Below are positions 23,952-33,383 of a stretch of 64,000 nucleotides of DNA, piece after piece (position 1 is the stretch's first letter; every line of letters begins with the position of its first letter). The notes below the pieces were generated by a model. It was given only the letters and a program-made list of their open reading frames with translations. It searched no databases and was not told where the DNA came from. Where the stretch lies: the NCBI GenBank assembly GCA_964556115.1, contig CAZKVC010000011.1:21689-85688 (forward strand), given 5' to 3'. The stretch is from Parvularcula sp964556115 (lineage in GTDB: Bacteria > Pseudomonadota > Alphaproteobacteria > Caulobacterales > Parvularculaceae). Made by a program: the position numbers and the translations under genes.

Positions 23952-25214
23952 ATGGATGGTTTCCAAGGAACCGATGGAGCCGAAAGGCTTGAACCCGCAC
24001 GTGGTTTTCGCGTTCCTGAGCCCCCGGCCCGTCCTGGCGAGGCGCCCGACTTCTCGAAGGTCGAGCTGGGCGAGCCTGGCCGTCTGAAGCTGATCGACGT
24101 CGAGGCACCGGCCGAAGACTTTGCGCCTTTCCACCATGACCTTCTGCGCGTCATGGACATGGATGGCGGCGTTCATGGCGATTGGGCGAGCCTGGTCGAG
24201 GATGGCGAGCTCGAAAAGGCGTTGCGCGCAATGATCAAGACCCGCGCTTTCGATGCGCGGATGATGCGCGCCCAGCGCCAGGGCAAGACCAGTTTCTACA
24301 TGCAGTGCCTCGGCGAGGAAGCGATCGCGGTGGGCATGACCCTCGCGCTTCGCGACGGGGACATGCAGTTCCCTACCTATCGTCAGCAGGGGATTCTCTT
24401 CACCAACGGGATCGACCCCGAAGTGATGATGAACCAGATCTACTCGAACAAGAAGGACCCGCTTGAAGGCAAGCAGCTTCCGGTTCTCTATTCATTCAGG
24501 GAGCACGGCTTCTTCACGATCTCCGGCAATCTCGGTACCCAGTGGCCGCAGGCTGTGGGCTGGGCCATGGCTTCGGCGATCAGGAATGACGACAAGATCG
24601 CGGTCGCCTGGATCGGCGACGGCGCGACAGCCGAAGGCGACTGGCATCAGGGCAACCTCTTCGCCAGTGTCTACAACGCCCCGGCCATTCTCTGTGTGGT
24701 GAACAACCAGTGGGCGATCTCGACCACGGCCGCTTTCGCGGGTGCTGACAAGAACACCTTCGCCGCAAGGATGGGAAGCTACGGCATGCCCGCCTTGCGG
24801 GTGGACGGCAACGACATCATGGCGGTCATCGCCGCGTCCCGCTTTGCCGAGCGCCGGGCCCGCGCCGGTCTCGGGGCGGTGGGTATCGAGTTCCTGACCT
24901 ACCGGGGCGGCGCCCATTCGACCTCGGACGATCCGACGAAATACCGCGCCAAGGAAGAGATCGAGACCTGGCCCCTGGGCGATCCCCTCGACCGTCTCAA
25001 GCAGCACCTGATCGTCAGCAAGAAGATGACCGAGGCCGAGATCGAGGAGCTCGAAAAGGCTGCCGAGACCGAGATGCGCGAGGCGGAGAATCGCGCCGAG
25101 GAGAACGGTCTCGTTCATGCCGGACAGGGCGCGCGTGCTGACGCCATGTTCGAGGACGTTTACGCCGAAATGCCCGGACGCCTTGTCGAGCAGAAGAAAG
25201 AAGCTGGGTTCTGA
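23952..25214 (+). CDS. bkdA1: Branched-chain 2-oxoacid dehydrogenase E1 alpha
   Basis: This 420-residue thiamine diphosphate enzyme subunit decarboxylates the keto acids of Val, Leu and Ile and transfers the acyl group to lipoyl-E2. The TPP-binding motif runs from GDGATAEGD (about 222) to VVNNQ (about 250). FREHGFF, PTYRQQG and YRGGAHSTSDDP (phosphorylation-loop-like) match BCKDH rather than pyruvate E1. GAGGAG lies 8 nt before the ATG. E1 beta follows after 2 nt. It heads the BCAA catabolic cluster and is divergent from the baeRF-like gene. Confidence 0.95.
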   Translation: MDGFQGTDGAERLEPARGFRVPEPPARPGEAPDFSKVELGEPGRLKLIDVEAPAEDFAPFHHDLLRVMDMDGGVHGDWASLVEDGELEKALRAMIKTRAFDARMMRAQRQGKTSFYMQCLGEEAIAVGMTLALRDGDMQFPTYRQQGILFTNGIDPEVMMNQIYSNKKDPLEGKQLPVLYSFREHGFFTISGNLGTQWPQAVGWAMASAIRNDDKIAVAWIGDGATAEGDWHQGNLFASVYNAPAILCVVNNQWAISTTAAFAGADKNTFAARMGSYGMPALRVDGNDIMAVIAASRFAERRARAGLGAVGIEFLTYRGGAHSTSDDPTKYRAKEEIETWPLGDPLDRLKQHLIVSKKMTEAEIEELEKAAETEMREAENRAEENGLVHAGQGARADAMFEDVYAEMPGRLVEQKKEAGF

Positions 25215-25216
25215 TC

Positions 25217-26254
25217 ATGTCCGAGACGCTTTCCAACACCAAGACGATGAACATGATCGAGGCCATCCGCTCCGCCCACGACGTGGCGATGGAGCGCGAC
25301 GACGATGTCGTGGTCTTCGGCGAGGACGCGGGCTATTTCGGCGGGGTCTTCCGCTGCACCGCGGGCCTGCAGGAAAAATACGGCACCAGCCGCTGCTTCG
25401 ACAGCCCGATCGCGGAAAGCGGCATCGTCGGCACCGGGATCGGCATGGCGGCCTATGGCCTGAAGCCGGTGATCGAAATTCAGTTTGCCGACTACATCAC
25501 CCCGGCCTACGACCAGATCAGCCAGGAAGCCGCGCGCATCCGCTACCGCTCGAACGGTCAGTTCACCTGCCCCATCGTCATCCGTACACCGACCGGCGGC
25601 GGTATCTACGGCGGCCAGACCCACAGCCAGTCGCCCGAGGCGATCTTCGCCCATGTGGCGGGGCTGAAGGTGGTGATCCCATCGAACCCTTACGATGCCA
25701 AGGGCCTGCTGATCGCGTCCATCGAAGATCCGGACCCCGTCATCTTCCTCGAGCCAAAGCGCCTCTATAACGGCCCCTTCGAGGGCTATCACGACCGTGC
25801 GCTGAAGGGCTGGAAGGACCATGAAGACGGTCAGGTGCCGGAGGATTACTACTCGATCCCCCTCGGTAAGGCGAAGACCGTGCGCGCAGGCGAGAAGGTC
25901 ACCGTTCTCGCCTACGGCAACATGGTCCATGTCTGCCAGGCCGCTCAGGAAGAATGCGGCGTCGACGCCGAGATCATCGACCTCCGCTCGCTTCTCCCCC
26001 TCGACCTCGACGCGATCGAGAAGTCCGTGAAGAAGACCGGCCGCTGCGTCATCGTGCACGAAGCCACCAAGACCTGCGGCTACGGCGCGGAGCTCATGGC
26101 CCTCGTGCAGGAGCGCTGCTTCTATCACCTCGAAGCACCGATCACCCGGATCACCGGCTGGGATACGCCCTACCCCCACGCGCAGGAATGGACTTACTTC
26201 CCGGGGCCCAAGCGCGTCGCCGAGGCGATGAAGAAAGTGGCTGAGGCGAAATAG
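25217..26254 (+). CDS. bkdA2: Branched-chain 2-oxoacid dehydrogenase E1 beta
   Basis: This 345-residue transketolase-like subunit completes the E1 heterotetramer with the preceding alpha chain. Recognisable parts are FGEDAGYFGGVFR (about 34-46), SPIAESGIVGTGIGMAAYG, a conserved THSQSPEA segment (about 135-142) and the C-terminal RITGWDTPYPHAQE. It starts 2 nt after E1 alpha and ends next to the E2 start codon, so the three genes form one translational block. Confidence 0.95.
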   Translation: MSETLSNTKTMNMIEAIRSAHDVAMERDDDVVVFGEDAGYFGGVFRCTAGLQEKYGTSRCFDSPIAESGIVGTGIGMAAYGLKPVIEIQFADYITPAYDQISQEAARIRYRSNGQFTCPIVIRTPTGGGIYGGQTHSQSPEAIFAHVAGLKVVIPSNPYDAKGLLIASIEDPDPVIFLEPKRLYNGPFEGYHDRALKGWKDHEDGQVPEDYYSIPLGKAKTVRAGEKVTVLAYGNMVHVCQAAQEECGVDAEIIDLRSLLPLDLDAIEKSVKKTGRCVIVHEATKTCGYGAELMALVQERCFYHLEAPITRITGWDTPYPHAQEWTYFPGPKRVAEAMKKVAEAK

Positions 26255-27928
26255 ATGAGCATCCACACCATCAAACTGCCCGATGTGGGCGAAGGCGTGA
26301 CCGAGGCGGAGTTCGTCGAGCTTCACGTGGCTGTCGGCGACATGGTCGAGCCCGACCAGAACCTCGCCGATGTGATGACCGACAAGGCCACCGTCGAGGT
26401 GCCTTCGCCCCGCAAGGGCAAGGTCGTCTGGATCGGCGCGGAGCCGGGCGACACCGTCGCCGTCGGCGCCGAGATCATCAAGCTCGAGCTCGAAGGCGGC
26501 GCTGCGGCCGAAGCCTCGGACCCGGTGCCGGCTGCGGAGAACAAGCCCGCTCCCAACGAGCCCGAGGGCACCCAAGCGCCGCAGGCTGACGAACAGCCCG
26601 CCGCCGCTGCCGCGAAGCCCGCGCCGTCTGGCGGGACCTCGGAATATGTCATCAAGCTCCCCGATGTGGGCGAGGGCGTGACCGAGGCGGAGTTCGTGGA
26701 GATCCACGTCAAGGTCGGCGACAAGGTCGAGCCGGACGAGAATCTGGCCGACGTGATGACCGACAAGGCCACCGTCGAGATCCCGAGCCCCCGCGCGGGC
26801 ACGGTGAGCTGGATCGGCGCTTCGGTGGGCGAGACCATCGCGGTCGGTGCCGAGATCATCAAGCTGGCGGTCGAAGGCGCGGCCGGCGAAAGCCAGCCCC
26901 AGGCCGTGACCGACCCCATCGTCGACCAGCCCGGCGACATCGCCCAGTCGGGCGCCGTCATGGGCGCCGAAGATCATCCGGAAGCGGAAAAAGCCCTTCC
27001 GGCGCAGGCCAAACCCGCCTCCGCGCCCCGCGCGCCGAAGGCGCCGTCGGGCAAGGTCCTGGCGGCCCCCGCCGTGCGGGCCCGTGCGATCACCAAGGGC
27101 ATCGACCTCTCTGAGGTCACCGGAACCGGTCCCGAAGGCCGTGTCACCCACGACGATCTCGATGCCTTCACCAAAGGTGGCGGACAAGCCGGGAGGATGC
27201 GTCCCGCCGGCGGCGTTTCAGCGCCCAACGCCTCGACCGAGGAGATCAAGATCATCGGCCTTCGCCGCAAGATCGCGGAGAAGATGCAGGCCGCCAAGCG
27301 GCATATCCCTCACATCACCTATGTCGACGAGGTCGACATGACGGCGGTGGAAGAGCTGCGTCAGCACATGAACAGGACCAGGAAGGCGGGCCAGCCCAAG
27401 CTGACCGTCCTTCCCTTCATCGCCAAGGCAATCGTCCGTGCGCTGGAAGATTTCCCGCAGATGAACGCCCATTACGATGACGAGGCGGGTGTCGTCACCC
27501 GTTTCGGAGGTGCGCATCTCGGTATTGCAACGCAGACGGATAATGGATTGATGGTCCCCGTCATGCGCCACGCCGAAACCATGAGCCCCTACGAGATGGC
27601 GAACGAGATCGCCCGGCTCTCCGCGGCCGCCCGCGATGGTTCGGCGAAGAGGGACGAGCTTTCAGGTTCGTCGATCACCATCACTTCGCTCGGGCCGATC
27701 GGCGGTGTCACAACCACGCCGATCATCAACCGTCCCGAGGTGGCGATCGTCGGTCCGAACAAGATCCAGACCCTGCCGCGCTTCAACGCGCAAGGTCAGG
27801 TCGAGGCCCGCAAGATCATGAACCTCTCATCGAGCTTCGATCACCGCATTATCGACGGCTACGAAGCCGCCGAGTTCGTGCAGCGGATCAAGGGCTACCT
27901 GGAGTTCCCCGCCACCCTCTTCATCTGA
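26255..27928 (+). CDS. bkdB: Dihydrolipoyl acyltransferase E2 of the BCKDH complex
   Basis: This 557-residue core subunit carries two nearly identical lipoyl domains (about 3-80 and 130-206) with lipoylated Lys44 and Lys171 in TDKATVE. Pro/Ala-rich linkers lead to a peripheral-subunit binding domain (about 265-302) and the acyltransferase domain with catalytic His530 and Asp534 in FDHRIIDG. E1 beta lies directly upstream. No E3 (lpd) gene is adjacent, so dihydrolipoamide dehydrogenase must be shared. Its last 8 bases overlap the convergent gene at 27921. Confidence 0.95.
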   Translation: MSIHTIKLPDVGEGVTEAEFVELHVAVGDMVEPDQNLADVMTDKATVEVPSPRKGKVVWIGAEPGDTVAVGAEIIKLELEGGAAAEASDPVPAAENKPAPNEPEGTQAPQADEQPAAAAAKPAPSGGTSEYVIKLPDVGEGVTEAEFVEIHVKVGDKVEPDENLADVMTDKATVEIPSPRAGTVSWIGASVGETIAVGAEIIKLAVEGAAGESQPQAVTDPIVDQPGDIAQSGAVMGAEDHPEAEKALPAQAKPASAPRAPKAPSGKVLAAPAVRARAITKGIDLSEVTGTGPEGRVTHDDLDAFTKGGGQAGRMRPAGGVSAPNASTEEIKIIGLRRKIAEKMQAAKRHIPHITYVDEVDMTAVEELRQHMNRTRKAGQPKLTVLPFIAKAIVRALEDFPQMNAHYDDEAGVVTRFGGAHLGIATQTDNGLMVPVMRHAETMSPYEMANEIARLSAAARDGSAKRDELSGSSITITSLGPIGGVTTTPIINRPEVAIVGPNKIQTLPRFNAQGQVEARKIMNLSSSFDHRIIDGYEAAEFVQRIKGYLEFPATLFI

Positions 27929-28472
27929 GGGTGCGGCGAAGAAACCCTCCGTAGTCTTCATTCTCGTGATCGGCGAGATGAAGGCTGCGGGCCAACTCGC
28001 GGCAGTCCTCGAGCTGGGGCGTCTCGATGCCGAAGCTGCGCCAGGTCCGGCCTTCGGCCATGACGTCGGTGATCTCGGCGCGGCTCTCGCCAAACGCGAA
28101 AAGCCGCCGGTGCTTGCGGACCTCGATGACCTGAAGCCCGGCCTCTTTGCCCGCCCGGCAAAGGCTTTTCGCATCATCCATCAAGGCGGCCGAAGGCAGG
28201 ATGGCCGACAGAGTTTCCCCGGCGACCGGGAAAGGCGCCGACACCGCCATCATCCAGCGGGCGCAGCCGCCTTTTTCCTCGATCAGCTCCTTGATCTCGA
28301 AAAGCTCGCCGCCCCTGATCTTGGGCAGCAGTCTTTCATCCGATGCCAGAAGATAGATGTCGGTCCGGTAGCCAGCCTCTAGCTCTCCGTCCGCTCCCTC
28401 GGTCATCGCCCTGGTGATCGAAGCCGCGTCTTCCTCGGGGAAGACGCGGACCTCCCAGCGGTCGTCCTGCAC
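27921..28472 (-). CDS. Hypothetical protein, weakly CYTH-like
   Basis: This 183-residue protein begins with WEVRVFPEE. It contains TDIYLLASDERLLPKIRGGELFEIKELIEE (about 37-66; quoted here only as its strand pattern, with Lys and Glu alternation), resembling the first strands of CYTH/triphosphate tunnel proteins. No clear ExExK signature is present. It lies 7 bp downstream of ivd on the same strand, so it belongs to that transcript, and overlaps the E2 gene end by 8 bp. Function is not assigned. Confidence 0.6.
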   Translation of the reverse strand: MQDDRWEVRVFPEEDAASITRAMTEGADGELEAGYRTDIYLLASDERLLPKIRGGELFEIKELIEEKGGCARWMMAVSAPFPVAGETLSAILPSAALMDDAKSLCRAGKEAGLQVIEVRKHRRLFAFGESRAEITDVMAEGRTWRSFGIETPQLEDCRELARSLHLADHENEDYGGFLRRTLR

Positions 28473-28479
28473 GACGGCC

Positions 28480-29652
28480 TCAGGCCGTCAGCTTGAAGAG
28501 CTCGCGCCCGATCAGCATGCGCCGCACCTCGCTCGTACCCGCGCCGATTTCGTAGAGCTTCGCGTCACGAAGAAGGCGGCCGGTGGGGTATTCGTTGATA
28601 TAGCCGTTGCCGCCGAGGATCTGGATCGCATCGAGGGCGCATTGGGTGGCCCGCTCCGCCGCGTAGAGGATCGCGCCAGCCGCGTCCTGGCGGGTGGTCT
28701 CGCCGCGGTCGCAGGCCGCGTTCACCGCGTAGACATAGGCGCGTGAGGCGTTCATCGCGGTGTACATATCGGCAATCTTGCCCTGGATGAGCTGGAACTC
28801 GCCAATGGGCTGGCCGAACTGCTTGCGCTCATGGACATAGGGCATGACCGCGTCGAGTGCCGCCTGCATGATGCCGAGGGGACCTGCAGCAAGAACCGCA
28901 CGCTCGTAGTCGAGGCCGCTCATCAGCACCCGGACGCCCTGGCCCTCGCCGCCGAGAATGTTCTCGGCCGGGACTTCGCAGTCCTCGAAGACCAGCTCGC
29001 AGGTGTTCGAGCCGCGCATCCCCAGCTTGTCGAGCTTCTGCGCCGTGGAGAAGCCCTTGAAGCCTTTCTCGATCAGGAAGGCCGTGATGCCCCTCGGGCC
29101 CGCCTCGGGGTCGGTCTTCGCATAGACCACCAGCGTGTCGGCGTTCGGGCCGTTGGTGATCCACATCTTGTTGCCGTTGAGGACGTAAGTGTCGCCCTTT
29201 TTCTCGGCCTTGAGCTTCATCGAGACCACATCGGACCCCGCCCCCGGCTCGGACATGGCCAGGGCGCCGACATGCTCGCCGGAGATCAGCTTGGGCAGGT
29301 AGCGGGCCTTCTGGTCCTCACTGCCATTGAGCGCGATCTGGTTGACGCAGAGGTTCGAATGCGCCCCGTAGGACAGGCCGATCGAGGCCGAGCCGCGGCT
29401 GATCTCTTCCATCACGACTGCGTGGGCAAGATATCCAAGCCCCGCGCCGCCGTCCTTTTCCGGCACGGTGATGCCGAGAACGCCGATCTCGCCCATCTCG
29501 CGCCAGAGATGCGCGGGGAAGTCGTTCTTCTCATCGGTTTCGGCAGCGATCGGCGCGATACGGTCCGCGACAAAGCGCTGGACCATGTCCCGCACTTCTT
29601 CGATCTCTTCGGGAAGGCCAAAATTCAGGCCCTGAAAGCTGTTCTGCAGCAC
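28480..29652 (-). CDS. ivd: Isovaleryl-CoA dehydrogenase
   Basis: This 390-residue FAD enzyme oxidises isovaleryl-CoA to 3-methylcrotonyl-CoA in leucine breakdown. The acyl-CoA dehydrogenase signatures ALAMSEPGAGSDV (129-141) and QILGGNGYINEYP (C-terminal) are present. The catalytic base is Glu250 in GLDYERAVLA, the helix-G position typical of isovaleryl- rather than short-chain enzymes. The GTG start at 29652 is supported by AAGGAGGTG upstream. It is divergent from the methylcrotonyl-CoA carboxylase genes, its next pathway step, across a 154-bp shared promoter region. Confidence 0.93.
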   Translation of the reverse strand: MLQNSFQGLNFGLPEEIEEVRDMVQRFVADRIAPIAAETDEKNDFPAHLWREMGEIGVLGITVPEKDGGAGLGYLAHAVVMEEISRGSASIGLSYGAHSNLCVNQIALNGSEDQKARYLPKLISGEHVGALAMSEPGAGSDVVSMKLKAEKKGDTYVLNGNKMWITNGPNADTLVVYAKTDPEAGPRGITAFLIEKGFKGFSTAQKLDKLGMRGSNTCELVFEDCEVPAENILGGEGQGVRVLMSGLDYERAVLAAGPLGIMQAALDAVMPYVHERKQFGQPIGEFQLIQGKIADMYTAMNASRAYVYAVNAACDRGETTRQDAAGAILYAAERATQCALDAIQILGGNGYINEYPTGRLLRDAKLYEIGAGTSEVRRMLIGRELFKLTA

Positions 29653-29806
29653 GGCGCCACCTCCTTGAACTCTTGTCTGGTCTTGCGCCGCTTGTGGCCC
29701 TTTCGGGCCGGTAGAGCAACAAGCCGGACAGCCGCAGGCCTAGCATTCTGCGGCAATTGCTTTAGTTGCTGGGCCCAACAAAAGAACGAGACCAGAGGGA
29801 GCGCCA

Positions 29807-31414
29807 GTGCCGATCATCGAGACGAAACTCGAAACAGCGGGCGAGGATTTCCGCCGCCGCCTGTCGGAGATGGAGCCGTTGCTGGACGAGCTTAAAGAGA
29901 GGGTCGCCGAAGCCAAACAAGGTGGCGGCCCCGACCGTCAGGCGAGGCACAAGAAGCGCGGCAAGATGCTTGCGCGCGAGCGCATCAATGCTCTCGTCGA
30001 TCCGGGATCTGACTTTCTCGAGCTCGGGCAGCTGGCAGCGAACGGCATGTATTCGGGTGACATCCATGCTGCCGGGATCATCAGCGGGATCGGCATGGTC
30101 GAGGGGCGTCAATGCCTGATCGCGGCCAATGATCCGACGGTCAAAGGCGGCACCTATCACCCGTTGACGGTGAAAAAGCACCTGCGGGCGCAGGAGATCG
30201 CCGAAGAGAACCATCTGCCCTGCCTCTACCTCGTGGAGTCGGGCGGCGCATTCCTGCCGATGCAGGACGAGGTCTTTCCGGACAAGGATGATTTTGGCCG
30301 GATCTTCTACAACCAGGCGCGGATGAGCGCCAAGGGCATCCCGCAGATTTCCGTCGTGCACGGCTCTTCCACCGCGGGCGGCGCCTACGTCCCGGCGATG
30401 TCCGACGAAACCGTCATCGTCAAGGAACAGGGCACGATCTTCCTCGCCGGCCCGCCGCTGGTCAAGGCGGCCACGTCCGAGGTCGTCACCGCCGAAGAGC
30501 TCGGCGGCGGCGATGTCCATACGCGCATCTCCGGCGTCTCGGACCACCTCGCCGAAAACGACCTTCATGGCCTTGCCATCGCGCGTGAGATCGTGGCGAC
30601 CCTGCCTGCGCCGAGCTTCGACTTTCCGTCATCGGAAGATGTGGACGAGCCGCTCTATCCCGCCTTCGAGCTCCGCGGCTGTGCGGAGACCGATCTGCGC
30701 AAGCCCTTCGACGTCAAGGAGATCATCGCGAGGATCACCGACGGCTCCCGCCTTTCGGAATTCAAGGCCCGCTTCGGTGAAAGCCTGGTCTGCGGTTTCG
30801 CCGAGATCGAAGGCCTGCCGGTTGGCATTCTCGGGAACAATGGCGTTCTCTTCGCGGAAAGCGCGCAGAAGGGGGCGCATTTCATCGAGCTCTGCTGTGC
30901 ACGGAAGATACCGCTTCTTTTCCTTCAGAACATCACCGGCTTCATGGTCGGCAAGGAAGCCGAGCACGGCGGAATCGCCAAGCACGGCGCGAAGATGGTG
31001 ACGGCGGTCTCCTGTGCCAATGTGCCCAAGGTAACCGTCATCGTGGGCGGGTCGTACGGCGCGGGCAATTACGGCATGTGCGGCAGGGCCTACGGTCCGC
31101 GCTTCCTTTATATGTGGCCCAACGCCCGCATCTCGGTCATGGGTGGCTCGGCTGCGGCCAATGTCCTCGCCACTGTCCGTGAAGACGCCATGGCGTCCAA
31201 GGGCCAGTCCTGGTCCGAAGAAGAGCGTAACGAATTCAAACGTCCGATCGAAGAGCAGTTCGAAGAGCAGGGCTCGCCTTATTACTCGACCGCCAGGCTC
31301 TGGGACGACGGCATCATCGACCCCGCCGATACGCGCCATGTGGTTGCCATGTCCCTCCGCGCCGCCCTCAACGCCCCGATCGAAGAGACGCGCTTCGGCG
31401 TCTTCAGGATGTAG
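29807..31414 (+). CDS. mccB: Methylcrotonyl-CoA carboxylase, carboxyltransferase subunit
   Basis: This 535-residue beta chain transfers CO2 from biotin to 3-methylcrotonyl-CoA. Crotonase-like halves are visible: VESGGAFLPMQDEVFPD (about 143-159) and HGSSTAGGAY in the first, NITGFMVGKEAEHGGIAKHGAKM and GGSYGAGNYGMCGRAYGPRF in the second. The GTG start is preceded by AGAGGGAG. The biotin-carrying alpha subunit follows after 3 nt. Placement opposite ivd supports the methylcrotonyl substrate over propionyl or geranyl. Confidence 0.94.
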   Translation: MPIIETKLETAGEDFRRRLSEMEPLLDELKERVAEAKQGGGPDRQARHKKRGKMLARERINALVDPGSDFLELGQLAANGMYSGDIHAAGIISGIGMVEGRQCLIAANDPTVKGGTYHPLTVKKHLRAQEIAEENHLPCLYLVESGGAFLPMQDEVFPDKDDFGRIFYNQARMSAKGIPQISVVHGSSTAGGAYVPAMSDETVIVKEQGTIFLAGPPLVKAATSEVVTAEELGGGDVHTRISGVSDHLAENDLHGLAIAREIVATLPAPSFDFPSSEDVDEPLYPAFELRGCAETDLRKPFDVKEIIARITDGSRLSEFKARFGESLVCGFAEIEGLPVGILGNNGVLFAESAQKGAHFIELCCARKIPLLFLQNITGFMVGKEAEHGGIAKHGAKMVTAVSCANVPKVTVIVGGSYGAGNYGMCGRAYGPRFLYMWPNARISVMGGSAAANVLATVREDAMASKGQSWSEEERNEFKRPIEEQFEEQGSPYYSTARLWDDGIIDPADTRHVVAMSLRAALNAPIEETRFGVFRM

Positions 31415-31417
31415 CCC

Positions 31418-33367
31418 ATGTTCAAGAAGATCCTCATCGCCAACAGGGGCGAGATCGCCTGCCGCGTCATGCGGACCTGCCGCCGCATGGGTATCAGGAC
31501 CGTGGCCGTCTATTCGGACGCGGACGCATACTCCATGCATGTCCGTATGGCGGACGAGGCGCACCGGCTCGGCCCGCCGCCCGCCTCGGAGAGTTATCTC
31601 CTGGGCGACGAGATCATCCGTATTGCAATGGAAAGCGGGGCGGAAGCGATCCATCCTGGCTACGGTTTCCTTTCGGAGAATGCCGGTTTCGCCGAGGCGT
31701 GCGAGAAAGCGGGCATCGCCTTTATCGGTCCCAAGGCTTCGACCATCGAGGTGATGGGCTCGAAGGCGCGGGCCAAGCAGCTGATGGAGGAGGCGGGCGT
31801 TCCGCTCCTGCCCGGCTACCAGGACGAGGACCAGTCCCTCGAAACTTTCAAGGACGAGGCCGAGCGGATCGGCTATCCCGTGCTCCTCAAGGCGGCTGCC
31901 GGCGGCGGCGGCAAGGGTATGCGGATCGTCGAGCGGGCCGAAGACCTCGAAGGGGAGCTCGCCAGCGCCAAGCGCGAGGCAATGTCAGCCTTCGGCGATG
32001 ACCGCTTCATCGTCGAGAAATTCCTCGCCGCGCCCCGTCACGTGGAAGTGCAGGTGTTCGGCGACACGAAGGGCGACGTCGTCCACCTTTTCGAGCGCGA
32101 TTGCTCGGTCCAGCGCCGATACCAGAAGGTGATCGAGGAAGCGCCCGCGCCGAACATTCCGGACGCCACCCGCGCGAACCTTCACGACGCCGCCGTCGAA
32201 GCGGCGCGAAAGGTCGACTATGTCGGTGCGGGTACGGTCGAATTCCTCTATGATGGTCAGGACGGCGTCTACTTCATGGAGATGAACACCCGCCTTCAGG
32301 TGGAGCATCCCGTCACCGAGGAAGTGACCGGCCAGGACCTTGTCGAATGGCAGATCAGGATTGCCGCTGGCGAGGCCCTTCCACTGAAGCAGGACGCCAT
32401 CACGGTCACCGGCCATGCCATCGAAGCCAGACTCTATGCGGAAGATCCGCGTGAGAACTATCTCCCCCAGACCGGGCGGCTGACCCGCTTCTTCGTCGAC
32501 GACGACCCTGACGGGGGCATCAGGCTCGATACCGGCGTGGCTGCGGGCGATGCCGTGACGCCTTTCTACGACCCTATGGTCGCGAAGGTGATCGGTGTTG
32601 GCGAGGACCGGGCCGACGCCATCGACGGGCTGGCGAGCGCGCTGGCCGCGGCTGATATCGGCGGACTTGTCACCAACCGCGATTTTCTCGTGGCCATCCT
32701 TCGTCATCCAGTCTTCCGCGATGCGCCGCCGACCACGAAGTTTCTCACCGAGCATGATCTTGAAGCGGACGATCCCTTGCGGGCCGTCGACCTCGTTGCC
32801 GCGACCATCGCGCTTGGTGCCGAAGGGCGTCCGGCGGAAGAAGCTTTCGGCTTCAGGCTGAACGCGCCCGGCCGGACCAGCGCCCATTTCCTCTATGACC
32901 GCAAGCCGGTCCAGGTCACGGTCGAACGCGACGGCCGCGATGCCTTTGCCGAGATCGACGGCGAGCGCCATGCTTTCCATCTCAGCACGGTAGGCAGCGC
33001 CTACACCATCGCGATGAACGGCGAGACGCTGGATGTCGAATGGGGCTGGTCGGACGGTTATGCGGTCTTCCTCTTGAGGGACGCCGGTATCATCCGTGTA
33101 CCGCTTTTTAACCCCTTCGCCGAAGCCGGCGCGGGCGACGCCGATGCGGCAGCCCTTTCCGCACCGATGCCGGCGACCGTCACCAATATCATGGCCAAGG
33201 AGGGTGACAGCGTCACTGCCGGGCAGCCGCTGGTCACCGTCGAGGCGATGAAGATGGAGACCGTCATCAAGGCGCCCCATGACGGCACGGTGGAAGCGAT
33301 CCATTTCGCCAAGGGCGAGAGCGCACCGAAAGGAGCGCTCCTCGTCACCCTTTCCGCCGAAGGCTGA
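31418..33367 (+). CDS. mccA: Methylcrotonyl-CoA carboxylase, biotin subunit
   Basis: This 649-residue alpha chain combines biotin carboxylase (about 1-445, with ATP-grasp KAAAGGGGKGMR and EMNTRLQVEHPVTE), a BT-type linker domain and a C-terminal biotinyl domain with Lys612 in VEAMKMET. It charges biotin with bicarbonate using ATP. It is translated 3 nt after mccB and is followed after 16 nt by the SDR gene. Confidence 0.95.
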   Translation: MFKKILIANRGEIACRVMRTCRRMGIRTVAVYSDADAYSMHVRMADEAHRLGPPPASESYLLGDEIIRIAMESGAEAIHPGYGFLSENAGFAEACEKAGIAFIGPKASTIEVMGSKARAKQLMEEAGVPLLPGYQDEDQSLETFKDEAERIGYPVLLKAAAGGGGKGMRIVERAEDLEGELASAKREAMSAFGDDRFIVEKFLAAPRHVEVQVFGDTKGDVVHLFERDCSVQRRYQKVIEEAPAPNIPDATRANLHDAAVEAARKVDYVGAGTVEFLYDGQDGVYFMEMNTRLQVEHPVTEEVTGQDLVEWQIRIAAGEALPLKQDAITVTGHAIEARLYAEDPRENYLPQTGRLTRFFVDDDPDGGIRLDTGVAAGDAVTPFYDPMVAKVIGVGEDRADAIDGLASALAAADIGGLVTNRDFLVAILRHPVFRDAPPTTKFLTEHDLEADDPLRAVDLVAATIALGAEGRPAEEAFGFRLNAPGRTSAHFLYDRKPVQVTVERDGRDAFAEIDGERHAFHLSTVGSAYTIAMNGETLDVEWGWSDGYAVFLLRDAGIIRVPLFNPFAEAGAGDADAAALSAPMPATVTNIMAKEGDSVTAGQPLVTVEAMKMETVIKAPHDGTVEAIHFAKGESAPKGALLVTLSAEG

Positions 33368-33383
33368 AGAACAGGAGCCCGCC

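Noticed and set aside
25160..27187. 675-codon open frame antisense to the BCKDH genes
   Set aside because: It mirrors E1 beta and E2 exactly, has low-complexity Gly/Asp/Arg/His composition, and no domain. It is a high-GC shadow.
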